Shown: one piece after another, positions 24,031 through 35,385 of the stretch
Numbering within the stretch: position 1 is the first letter of the stretch
Layout: every line of letters begins with the position of its first letter
Source: Phoenix dactylifera
Taxonomy: Eukaryota > Streptophyta > Magnoliopsida > Arecales > Arecaceae
Length of the DNA: 64,000 nt
Assembly: GCF_009389715.1 (NCBI RefSeq)
Contig: NC_052399.1
Coordinates: 30,141,146-30,205,145, forward strand
Reading direction: 5' to 3'
Program-made: the position numbers and the translations under genes
Notes under the pieces: generated by a model
What the model saw: only the letters and a program-made list of their open reading frames with translations
Told to the model about the DNA's origin: nothing
Databases searched by the model: none

Positions 24031-24535
24031 AATTTTAGAATATTTTAGGTAATGTTCCGCCAGCTTCGAACAGCTATAGGCAACTTCCTCTATCAGGATC
24101 ACTCGTTGTATAATAAGCAGCATGAACAACAAAAGTAAAAATTAAAAAATTAGCCTGCATAGACGAAGAACCACGGCAAAGTGCACAATTGTCAACGTGA
24201 TTTGACGTTCATCCCGGTGCATTTTCGAATGTGGTACAATAGATCCAATCTTTTGGAGTTTTGCTTCGGTCGGCGGTGCTCAAGACTTGCCAAAAAAAAC
24301 TTTTTTCTCGTTTCAAACACTGCATATAAATGAGTACCACCACTACTGATGCAAAGTTATCCAAAGCAAGCCACAACGTGCCAAACGGGCACAGTATTTC
24401 CATCGATCACCAACCCCACTAACCAGCTCAATCCAGCCGTCAGTTGCTGTTCCATAATCACCCATTTGAAATTTGCAGCATCTATTAGATTGATGGCTTC
24501 AATCTAGAGTTCAAACCACAAGGCATGAGCCCTGG

Positions 24536-24550
24536 ATATATATATATAAA
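24536..24550 (+). promoter_or_regulatory. TATA element of plus-strand MYB
   Basis: A run of TA dinucleotides ending TATAAA sits only about 25-40 bp before the ATG at 24576, implying a very short 5' leader if it is the functional TATA box. The pseudogene arm has lost this segment. Confidence 0.4.
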
Positions 24551-24575
24551 ACTAACCATGACAAGACTGTAAAAG

Positions 24576-25421
24576 ATGGGAAGAACTCCCGTCTGCTCTC
24601 AGGGCTTGAACAGAGGAGCTTGGTCCCTGGAGGAGGATCGAATCCTCGCAAACTATATCGAATCCCATGGTGCCGGAAAATGGTCCAGCGTTCCTAAAGA
24701 AGCCGGTAAGTACCAAGGAGAGCTAGTTATATATATCCATGTCTATGACAAATGTGCAGTCATAAAACTTCATGTCTTCCCTTGAAACTTAAGGCCTCAA
24801 TCGGACTGGGAAGAGCTGCCGCCTTCGTTGGCTGAACTATCTCCGACCTGGCCTCAAGAGAGGTAACATAACCCAAGAAGAGGAGGACCTTATCATCAGA
24901 CTCCACAAGCTTCTAGGAAACAGGTTCCATCACCTTCCCTCTATTTATATCAATGTGCTACTCCTATATATAGAGTGAAGTTCTCATTTGCTCCATTGAT
25001 CTCATTAAGGTGGTCTTTGATAGCCGGCCGGCTCCCGGGACGTACCGATAATGAAATTAAGAATTATTGGAATACAATTCTTAGGAAGAAGGTGCAACGA
25101 GGCAGCAACTTGGCTCAAGCAGTGCATCATGAACTAGAGTCGGCTCAAACCAAGGCAACAAGGTGCAGCAGCAACATACTGATTGATCTGAAGGTTGATG
25201 GAGAGATCCAATCGAAGGACAATGCAGCAGGAGATCAGAATTGCAGAGGCGGTGCATCGATGCCACCTTCAGACGATCCCTTCTTGTTCAATGAAGACAT
25301 GGCAGATGGATGGATGAGGGGGGAAGAGATCCAACCAGCCTTCGCTTGGGAGTTCGGTTCCTTAGCTTGTTTCATGGGCACAGAAGATTTCCTATGGTCC
25401 AACGATGTCTTTCACAAATAG
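24576..25421 (+). CDS. R2R3-MYB transcription factor, 223 aa, three exons
   Basis: Nuclear DNA-binding regulator. Exons: 24576-24705 (130 nt, [23 protein letters not shown]), 24794-24923 (130 nt), 25010-25421 (412 nt). Introns are 88 and 86 bp with GT-AG borders; total 672 nt gives 223 residues. R2 is about residues 12-62 and R3 about 63-114. The bHLH-binding signature is intact ([20 protein letters not shown]). R2 has Thr where most have the first Cys of the RCGKSC motif (RTGKSC). After R3, QTKATRCSS at about 140-150 looks like a weakened subgroup-5 motif (VIRTKAxRCxK), placing it near TT2-like proanthocyanidin/anthocyanin regulators. The tail is acidic with Trp residues. It is the intact member of an inverted-duplicate pair; the other copy (11.1-15.1 kb) is dead. 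At 223 aa it is shorter than its neighbours (281 and 276). Confidence 0.92.
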
Positions 25422-25819
25422 ATGGTACGTTTGTGTGGCCCCTTGGATTGGTGCTTCTACTCTATATTGGATATCTATTTTAGAAAATATTGGAGGCACC
25501 TCCAGACATCAGCTCAGTTAAATATTTGAGAAGTGTCACATTGATAATTTCCTACGCAGCGATTGCATTAAGCATAATCATGGAAAACTTATGCCGGGCA
25601 AATTTGCTTATGCTCGGCATAACCATTCCAAAGGAGGGCTATCATAAGCTGAACCTGGTATAAGGCCTTCTAATTTTCTATCAATGAAAGCACCCTCAAA
25701 CAAAAATTAGTCAGAAGAAATTGTAGGCCAACTAGAACAAGGAAACATATGCAATAACTATTCCAATTCGAATAACTACTCTAATTCCATTTTGTTATTA
25801 ACGAACGAATTGTAGACCC
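25422..25819. other. MYB 3' flank
   Basis: Non-coding sequence between the MYB stop codon and the poly(T) of the next LINE. No clear polyadenylation signal or other feature. Confidence 0.45.
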
Positions 25820-28800
25820 TTTTTTTTGCACTAAAGCGGGTAGATCATATCTGACGAGTACGGATGCACCCAAGAAAGTCAGAAAACAAAATGCCTCCGA
25901 GTACCTAGGGCAACTCTCCGTCTCCAGCTCACAAGATATTACCAGAATGACTGGCCACATAAGCAGCCACCAAATCCGCAGCTTCATTTGCTTTTCAAAA
26001 AATATATTTGGCCTGAAAAGCCCTTCTGTCCCTCAGCATTGCCCAAATATCTCGGAGCAGTGGTTGGTTGCGACAATTACCCTTTGGGCCCCTCTGGATC
26101 CAACTGATGACCGTGGCCAAATCACCCTCTAGGATAATAGAGCTGGCTCGTAAGTCGCGCCGGGCATGACGAAGGCCTGCCCAAGCAGCCCTCAGCTCCG
26201 CATTGAGAATCGAGATATCGAATAGCTAACATCCACCACCCTGACATATGGGTCCTGTATAACAAAATCTGTGCCCCCCCTCGTGCCTCCGTCCAAGACA
26301 GACCTATCGAAATTGACCTTAAGGAAGCTCGGGGGTGGGGACTCCCAGGTAAAAACACCGTGCGGAATGCTGCCGGAGCAGAATGGAAACTCCAGATGTT
26401 CCGAACTGTCAAGATCCCTCCAACGGGTGTGATATGACTGATTTCCACTGCCTGCGCCTGGGCGCTCTCCACCACGAGCCTCGGCAGCATGCTGTGTTCA
26501 CCAAAGGTTCGGACATTCTTTGCCAACTAGATCTAGTAAGCCATGCAAGTCGCTCTAACCGCCTTCTGGTGAAGCAGTAGAGACTCTAACAATCGATGTA
26601 TGACCTGTGGAAATTGATCCCTCTGGCCCCAAATCTCACGCTGGATCCCTGCCAACCACCAAGTCAACTCGCCCATTCACATTGAAACATCGCATGGTCC
26701 GCCATCTCATCCACACCACACTCTCCACATTCCGAGAAAATCCTCAGCCCTCGTCCATTGAGTACTGCTATCGTCGGAAGACGATCCCAGACCACCTTCC
26801 AAAGAAATAGTGCTACCCTTGGATGGAGTCCCATGTGCTAGATCCAGGCACAGTCTGGCCCCAACTCATACTCTCGTCGAAGGATGCAGAAAAGATCTCC
26901 CACCCTGAGGCTAGTCCTACTCGAGGTACTCTAAACCCAGATATCTGGACTTGCACATCCTGGTACCGAAAGAGATCAAACCCTATCTGCAAGATGCTCT
27001 CCAAAAAGCTGAAACAACCTAGCCTTGTCCCATGCAGCCACCCCCCCCCCCCCGGAAACAAAGAGATCACATACACACATGCCCTCTGCTACCTCAACAC
27101 TGACCGTAGTCGGCCAATGCCACAAGAGGAGGGCATCCACCCACGGGTCACTAGCCACATCAATGCTCCGCCCATCACCTATCATCTATCTGGTGTGAGC
27201 CAATATGGTAGTCAAGTACATCACTATCTATCACCACAGGAAGGAGCACTCCGACCTCCCCGAGCTGGCACCTCAGGGCCCACCCACCCATAGCAAGCTG
27301 CTATAGTCCGGTTTCAGAACCCCTACGACTCCAACATGAACTGGACTGCATGCCGGGCGATGAGCGCCTCCCGCTTCTCTAGGAGAGATAGTACCCCAAG
27401 GCTACCCTTGCTGGACGAAAGGCAAATGCTCTCCCATGCCACCAGGTGCACTCCATGACTACCTCCACGCAAGCCCCATAAGAAGCCCCGAACTAGCTGC
27501 TTAATCTTTAGATCTGATCAGCGTCAATCTAACCATCATAAATAGAGATGCTTCCTGCCAACCCTCCATTCTACTCTGGATCAGTTGCACCAAACTAATG
27601 CACTCAGCTACCTGCAACCTCCTACCAGTGATCAGAATGCCTAGATAACTCCAGGTCCCATCCTGCTCTGGTATCCCCATAATCCTCCGAATCCCCCGTC
27701 TCACCTCCAGCATCATGCTAGGGCTGAAAGAAGTGGCGGACTTTTGGACATTCACTCTCTGCCGAGACACAGCACAATAGTCAATTAGCACCCTTCTGAG
27801 GGCCCATGTGTTCGCTACTCGCGCCTTTGTTAAGAGAAGATAGTCATTGGCAAAGAGTAAGTGAGATATCAGCTGGGCTCCTGGAGCTGGGACGTAAGCC
27901 TCCAACTCCCGGTCGGTGCATGCAACCACCAGTGCCCGAGACAAGACGTCAAAGCAAATGATGAACAAATACGGAGATAGAGGACATCCCTATCGAAGCC
28001 TTATGGTGGACTGAAAAAGGAGGGATAGTGTGTCGTTGACCAGAATAAAAAAATTCGGTCTCCGAACATACCCCAGCACCCAATCAATCCAGATCCCATA
28101 AAACCAAAACTCTCCAGGGCTCACCCAAGGAAGCTCCACCTGATTCTGTCATAAGCTCGTTCATGTCCAGCTTGAGAGCCATCAGACTTCGCCACTTCGG
28201 GGCCGCTGAAGATCCCACATCATTTCTTGGGCCAACATGACATTGTCGAAGATACTCCTACCTTCCACAAAAGCTCCTTACTCCTGATAGATAATACCGA
28301 GAAGCAAGGGCTTCATCCGCTCCACCAATATTCTTGCCACAACTTTATATAAGATTGTGCACAAGCTGATAGGCTTAAAATGGCACTGCTCCACCTCATC
28401 TTGATGCTTTGGTATCAGCATGACAAAGGTGGCCTTCCAGTCCTCAGGCATTCCTCCTCGACTGAAGAAACACTAAACTGCTTCCGCCACAGCAATCTAG
28501 ATGATGCCCTAATATCTCCGAAAAAAGAAAGGTGGGAACCTATCTGGACTAGGAGCCTTATCCTCTGTCAAGGCCCAGACTACCTCCCGTACCTCCCACT
28601 CCATCACTAGTCGAACCAATAGCGCCTTCTTCATAACACTGATTCCCGTGTCGGCCCTCGGGAGCTAGCCGACATCGTCAGCCTCACTGTCCTCCGTCCA
28701 TCTAGATCAGAAGAAATCAAGCAGGACCTATCTGACTGCCTGTTCCCCCTCCACCTGCTGGCCCATCTTGTCTCGCAGGGACCAGATCATATTCCTCTGC

Positions 28801-29190
28801 CTTCTGTTGATTGTGGTCCGATGAAAAAACTAGTGTTCCGATCTCCATCTCTGACCCACTGAATTCTAGATTTCTGTCTTCAGAATATATCATGCTGTCG
28901 CAAGATCGACGGATGAGTGGTAAGAAACTCTCGAAGGCCTACCATGTCAGCCTTAGGGAGTGCACCCTCCTGATCTTCTTTTCTTTGAAGGTCGGCTATC
29001 GCGGCCTCCACTTCCTCCAACTTTCTAAAAATATCGCCCACAGCCTTACGGTTCCAGCGACGCAATCGCCTCTTGGTCAACTCCAAGTTACGTGAAACCC
29101 TCTGCATGGCATCGCCGTGCACCGGCAAGACCCTAGCTAGTTTATCAATGATCGGGGCATCCTGCATGTTCCAACCAAAATTGGTCGAGA
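25820..29190 (-). mobile_element. Decayed 5'-truncated LINE
   Basis: Minus-strand LINE of the local family with its poly(A) as T8 at 25820-25827. High to low: endonuclease-RT linker (29167-28880, HGDAMQRVSRNLELTKRRLRRWNR), RT (about 28700-27500), zf-RVT and RNase H (26526-26122). The RT catalytic box, FADD in the intact relative, reads FAND (LLFANDYLLL), so one catalytic Asp is lost. Many frameshifts and stops. It is truncated inside the endonuclease end of ORF2 at about 29190. A C11 run near 27041-27051 lies in the RT-to-zf-RVT region. Confidence 0.85.
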
Positions 29191-30900
29191 CCAGCCGGTT
29201 CGGTCAATACCAAGTGTGACCCAACTAGATTGCTTAATTTTGAAATAAAAAAAATCAACTGCCTCACTTAATTTTGAACTAAAAGAAACAATATAATTAT
29301 TTGATTTTTGAAAGACCGCCAAAGCTCATCAAGGCAATCCATGTGATGGAAGACCGCCAAAGCTCATCAAGCCATGTTCCATGGCCTAATAATACATACA
29401 AGAATTTAAACCAGTAACTGAAATATAGCTAAGTATAGGTACAAATAGGAAGATAATTAGGTGGATAACAAAGAGTATCTTGTGATTTCTTAGTTTATTT
29501 AATCACTAAGCTAGTAAACTAGTAAGATGGCAGAGAATAGCTAACTATACTAATCAATCATAGCAAAAACTTACAAAACATTGTCATCTCACAATAGTAT
29601 AAATTCACAGGATGGCAACAATGATTGGATGAGATCTTAGAAATACCAAGTTCATCACTAGAAAATGAATATAAAAGAAAATCAAATTGCTCTAAAAAAA
29701 GAATGGATGAGGTATTTTTCATGTTCAAATTATATAAGGGGATCACAAATTAGTGAGAGAAACTATCAAATGACAGTAATAACGAGTATATGTAATTTAG
29801 CAAGCTATTCGACAACAAGATAGCGAACCAATTTGACTTAACTTAGCAATCTTATATGTATGGCTAAATTAATTAAGCAAGCTATTTCTGTTCATTATTA
29901 TATATCTTTCTTGCCCACATAGCTTTGTAAAAGTCCCAACTCGTAATAAGTATTGATCCACTATCATTTTCCCCTTCCTTGTCAATAAATTACTGACTCG
30001 GTCTCTTTTCCTTCCAAGATAATATCACTTACAACAGCAAGAACATATTCTACAAAGAAATTGATAAAGAAATTGATGACTCCTACATGGCAATCAAGCA
30101 TTTTATTCAGAGGTGAGGAGAGTAGTAGAGCTTGCTGGCTAGTAGTGGCTGTGGTAGTTGTTTCAAGATAAATGAAGGCACCTACACATAGGCTTGAGGT
30201 ATGGTACTGAAATGGCTCTTCTCAAGCCATGTTGCTTTAAAAATGAGAGAGCACGCAACAACTCAGGATTTTATCAAAAAATAAAAAAAAATTAGTTGGA
30301 AGATATTATTTAGATATCTCAATTCTATATAAATGTTCAAAATTTGTTCAACGCACAACTGATGTAGGACTGAAAAGAGAGCCCCAGATTCTTAGAGAGA
30401 GATGACAATTGCATTCATGGAAGCTGATTTTGTCCTCTGCTTCCATTGCCTATTTCTTCTCTCCTTTTGAAACTTCTTGGAAGCTTCATTGGGTGAAAGA
30501 GATGGTTGCAGTGATGGGATGGAGAGGCTTGACTTGGAGATGATAATGCTGGACTAATTGCACTGTTTTAGCCATTTTATTTATACTGTCCAAGAGACAG
30601 ATCTGGAGACTTTCCAACCATTATAGCCTTTGAAAAAAGAACCAGAGGGAGCGGGGACCAGGCTTGGGCATGTAGGCCACTTAAAGTCAAAAAAAAGGTT
30701 GACCACCAAACAACCAAACTGCATTGTTAATGTAAATCAGTTTCACCATAACTGCTGAGAACCAAAGGAAAAAAAAAAAAAATCCAAGCAAATGATTCGA
30801 TAAAAATCTCGATGATCCAACCCGCTCAGTCGAGTTTTAAGTGGATTGCTGATCCAACTCAATCAAATTTTTAGAATTATCCTTAATAAACTATATCTGT
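29190..30900. other. AT-rich intergenic DNA
   Basis: No gene seen. A 22-bp phrase (about 29313 and 29351, period 38 bp) is tandemly duplicated. Confidence 0.5.
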
Positions 30901-30904
30901 TGTG

Positions 30905-31645
30905 GTTGAAATTTGGCCTGAGGGTGACCACGCTGGAGGAAGCCGAGAAGGCGCCGGCTGGGACAGAGGAAGGGAGCCACTTCCTGTGCTCCGGGGTATC
31001 TGCACAAAGTTTTGGCTGAAGATTCCGGCAAAGGCCCTTCGATGGCTAAGTTAGAGTTGATCCAGCATTTTTGGAGAGAGGTTTCTGAGTGTTTTTTCTC
31101 ATTTACGGAGAGCTTTTTTTTGCCTCCTTTTTATAGGATGAGGGTCTCGGCCGTTACGTGAATTCTCGGACTGATTTGTGATCAACTAGCCATTAGCTAG
31201 AGGCGGCATGAATCACGAAGATCAATCTCGTAGGCGGAGGATGCGGGAGATATCTTTTCAGATTTGTTTTGAGGATCCGTCACATCATTCCAAGCGGAGG
31301 TTGATAGGGCCGAGGTCGGCTCGGCCTTTGGCGGGGTCCGAGGTCAACCTGGCTCTTGGCAGCAAGCATGGCTGGGATGTTCAGCCACATGCGCAGGCGT
31401 AGGCGCGCACGCGGCTGCGGCTGCGGGAGAGGTTAGGCAGGCTTGGAGGCCACGGCATGTGCTTGATGAAGTCGGCTCGGCCTCCCGCGGGGGCTGAGGT
31501 CGGCCTGGTCTCTGGTCGAGATCGGCTCGACTTTCAGCGGGGTTCGAGGTCGGCCTGTTTTTTAGCAGGACCGAGGTCTGACCTGCTCGACTCTGAGGTC
31601 TGCTCGGCCAGAATTGGGTGGCCCCACGCTAGAGCAGGACGATCC
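30905..31645 (+). mobile_element. Probable Gypsy-type LTR remnant
   Basis: A GC-rich island in AT-rich DNA starts with 'ggcctgagggtgaccacgct' and ends in repeated 'gaggtcggcctgg / gaggtctgctcgg' phrases (31310-31605). Such sequence is typical of GC-rich monocot Gypsy LTRs, but no paired LTR, primer-binding site or pol domain is present, so the assignment is tentative. Confidence 0.35.
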
Positions 31646-34200
31646 ACTTTGCCTCCCATCAATATCTATACACTTAAATTGATATAATTATTAATTAATG
31701 TTTTATATTTATATTTTTAATTACTTTATATTAATTTGATATTATATTTATACTTATGTTTAATAAATGTGTATTTATATTTATCAATATATTTACAAAA
31801 TATATATATCATTTATTTACAAACAATATATTTATCATATATTTATATATGATATTATCATTCAGATTATATTATATTATATATTGTATTAATTATTTTT
31901 ATACTAACTAGTTAACTTGTCCAAGTCGCCAAATCAGTCTAGATCATTGAAAATCCAAGCGATGTGAGTTTCCGGTGTTCTTAAATATGAGATATGAGAG
32001 TCATTTTCTCACACCCATCAAATGGAGGCCAGATAGAGCAGAGGAAATTCTATCATAAATATAATAGATTATTGCCCTACGCACAAACGTGATTCAAGGG
32101 CTACTATGATTATTATTTTTTTGGTTGAATGACCTATTATGATTCTAAGGTCATCACCAAATCGATGGCAAATCAAGTAGCTGATATCTAATCCCAACAT
32201 AGTGATCAAAAGGAGGAGAAGGCAGGTGCTAAGTATAACTGATGAATAGTCGAGTTCTCTACTTATAAAAAATTTCAAAAGCTCGGAATTGCCTCTATGG
32301 CCTCATGTGCTTTGATCCCAAAGCATTGTAAGAATTTATTACATATAATAAATAAGAGTACCACAACGGCCAATGCCAAGCTGTGTTGTTCTATTCAAAG
32401 AAAGCATACAGAACAACAGCATGCATCCCTCTTAAAGATTCCTCTCACTATTTTGGAGCTATGGCAAGCAAGACAAACATCTCTCCTTTTCCTTGGTTTT
32501 TTGCTTTTGGCTTTCTTCATCTTCCATGAAGGTGCATATCTCAACAGTGCTAAAAAGAGATAGAGAAATCAATCATATAACTTAAAAAATTTGAAAGTGC
32601 TACAATTCGACATGCATGTTTATTATAATCACCTTTATTTTTAAAGAGAAGTCAATCATAACACAATAACAAAGTTCAGATGTATGTAAATTAGATCATG
32701 GGCAAAATGTCAGTCGAAGCAATTTAGGTTGCAACAAATTGGCACTGCAATATTTTGTACGGATATCGAAAACATGAATATCATGGGGTATAAACCAAGT
32801 CAATCCAACAAATGGGCCAAATACAATATCAAAATATCAGCTGATATTTCCTGATAAGTATTTATCATTTTCGATTAATTAGTTAATTATAAACTGTTTA
32901 AAACTATAATTGTAAATTTGAAATTTATTTATTTATTAACATTTCGATATATTTCTAGAATACTGTTCAAGACTCTTGAAATAATTAGTCTCCCTTTTTT
33001 TGACCAAAGCTTCCAACTTTACCAAAATTTAGCAAGATCCCGGTTGATCTCAACCTTCCAAGATGACAGAGATCTCCTGTCTTGAAAACCTGTTCTAAGA
33101 TACATCAAGTCTAGGTTGTAAAAGGTCAAACCGGTTAGGTTGGATCAAATTTAAGTTTCTTTCAATTATTTTGTGATCCAACTCTCTAAAAGTCCTTTAC
33201 CATTGTTTTCAAGTTTAATGAGCTAGACCTTGACAGGTAGTGATTGGGATTTGGTGCCCGCATAAGAATTCTCCAAAGAGACCCATCCAGTGAGAATGAG
33301 GACAAATAGAATGATTTTGCACAGCATGGATATTTATGAAATTTCATATATTTAGGAAGGTTTACATGCAAAAAAAAATTAATTTTATTCTTTTCTATGT
33401 TAACTTGTTTTAACACTCGAATTTATCTAATGTGTGCTCCTCAATGTTTTACATAAAAATATTATTTAAAAAATTAATTTAATAATTAGATAACAAAAAG
33501 AGTTATAGAAGTTTTTTCACTAATCATGGGATTGAAATATTTTTTCTTTTCTTATTTGATGAAGCTTGTGTAAGAATACAATGGTAAAACCATAACTTTT
33601 ATTATAACTTTTACTAGATCATACAAGGCACAGATAATTTCCATACATGAAACATGAGATTTTACGCAAGATAAATTGAGTTAGTTATGGCTTGTTTTTG
33701 AAAAGCATAGTTTATTTGGTAATAAAAAGCTATTACATTATAGAATGTTGGACGGTTGGACTAGATCCCTCCTATACCTAAAGAGGATGCAAAATCTTTA
33801 TAACGCTGAAAGCAACAATTTCATAAAACTCCTCTGAATAAGGAAAGATCATGAAAGTAGGCTCACAAACAGAGACTACTATAGGAGAATGCTCACAAGA
33901 ATCTCCTCTCATTCTCCACTTTACTTTTCCTTCTTTTCAATCATTATTCTTTTGCTCTCTCATTTTTTGCCCAGATAGAGGTATTTATTACCAAAATCTA
34001 TAGCTTTAATTTCATTATAAAAATGAAATTAAACCAAATGTAAATATAAAAATATAAATATAAAAAATCAAAGATAGAGCAATTTTTTTCTTAACATGGA
34101 GAGAGTGAGATAAAATAACTCATTGAGTTGAATCACCAATCTATCAAAATCCAAGCCATGATTTTCTAGATTTCTCGCACATTAAATAAAATTATTGGGT
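31646..34200. other. AT-rich intergenic DNA
   Basis: Strongly AT-rich (31680-31910 is nearly pure A/T). An 88-aa frame at 32297-32563 has one hydrophobic stretch (SLLFLGFLLLAFFIF) but no family resemblance. No gene is supported. Confidence 0.5.
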
Positions 34201-34207
34201 TCAACAA

Positions 34208-34248
34208 TATATATATCCATATATATAGATAGATAGATAGATAGATAT

Positions 34249-34333
<85 letters not shown>

Positions 34334-34434
34334 TATATAGATATATATATATATAGATAGATAGATATAGATATATAGATATATATATATATATATATAT
34401 ATAGATATATATATATATATATATAGATATATAT

Positions 34435-34502
<68 letters not shown>
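34208..34502. repeat. (TA)n/(TAGA)n/(GA)n microsatellite
   Basis: About 255 bp of TA dinucleotides with interspersed GATA units, ending in about 19 GA repeats (34463-34501). A second short GA run lies at 34777-34799. Confidence 0.97.
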
Positions 34503-34505
<3 letters not shown>

Positions 34506-35346
34506 AATATGATGTTATTGAACTATATGATCAGTTTGCTTATTTAAATCTATGGCCAACAGTCAAATAGTCAAATTCTTGAAAAGAGCTATTAACTTGG
34601 GTCCTAATGAAGGAGGAAACTATAAAATACCATCCTCTGAAGATGAGCAAACCCCATAACTCTGGAAAGGACAACTTTCATATGTTTTCTATAGGAAAGG
34701 TTGGTGATATATAAATCACCCACCCCCTTGGTACCACTTGTCATTCCAATGGTCCTGGGAAAATAGGTTTTGGCACAGAGAGAGAGAGAGAGAGAGAAGA
34801 TAGGATTTTGGCATGAGAACCAGCATGTGATTGTATCCAATAAAATTATTCATTAAGGGTTTTGGATTTGAGTGCAATTGAAAGATCCCCTACGCAAAAA
34901 GATAACGAAAGGTACTTCTCACCCAAGGATCCTACCACAGCCAATACATTTTGTCACATGAATTTGCCATGCCAAAAAAAAGGATGGTCCTTCCAACATC
35001 AGTTTTTTATATCCATGGAAAGGATTTGTATTTGAAAAACTATTTTGAGTTACTACTAATAAAAATTGGAGTTTTCTCAAAAAGACAAAAGAAAAAGGAG
35101 ATTTAAAGTATAGTCAAAAACTGGCCACATGTATTTTTTAGTGGATATATATCTTTGTTCCTCTAAACAATTTTATAAGCCGATATTTTGCTCTCTAAGC
35201 TCCGTAAGATTTTTTCTTCTTTTTCTTTTCCTTCTGATGTTGCACTAAGATCGTTCACTAAACTGATTTTCGTAACACCCTTGCTTGTCTAGCTAGCTTC
35301 TCCTTTGTAATTTCTTTTTCATTACACTTTGATATTAAATAGTCCT
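34503..35346. other. Intergenic, no feature recognised
   Basis: AT-rich spacer to the left of the full-length LINE. No coding domains. Confidence 0.5.
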
Positions 35347-35385
35347 TTCTTTAAGCTTTTTTTTTTTTTTGCTAAAGACGGGTTT

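Larger units (their letters stand above)
23886..25365 (+). repeat. Right arm of the inverted duplication
   Basis: Counterpart of 11113-15621 in the opposite orientation, containing the intact MYB and about 690 bp of upstream flank. It includes a LINE 3'-tail stub (about 23945-24030) also present in the left arm. Spacer between the arms is about 8.3 kb and contains the other MYB (20.2-21.5 kb). Confidence 0.85.

Noticed and set aside
25030-25095. miR828 target site in the R3-end region of the MYBs
   Set aside because: The region matches the usual site location, but against my memory of the miRNA there are about 6-7 mismatches including positions 9-11 in the 24.6-kb and 45.4-kb genes, so cleavage is unlikely. 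A target-prediction run or degradome data would decide.
34201-34506. [11 protein letters not shown] frame
   Set aside because: Translation of TA and GA dinucleotide repeats.
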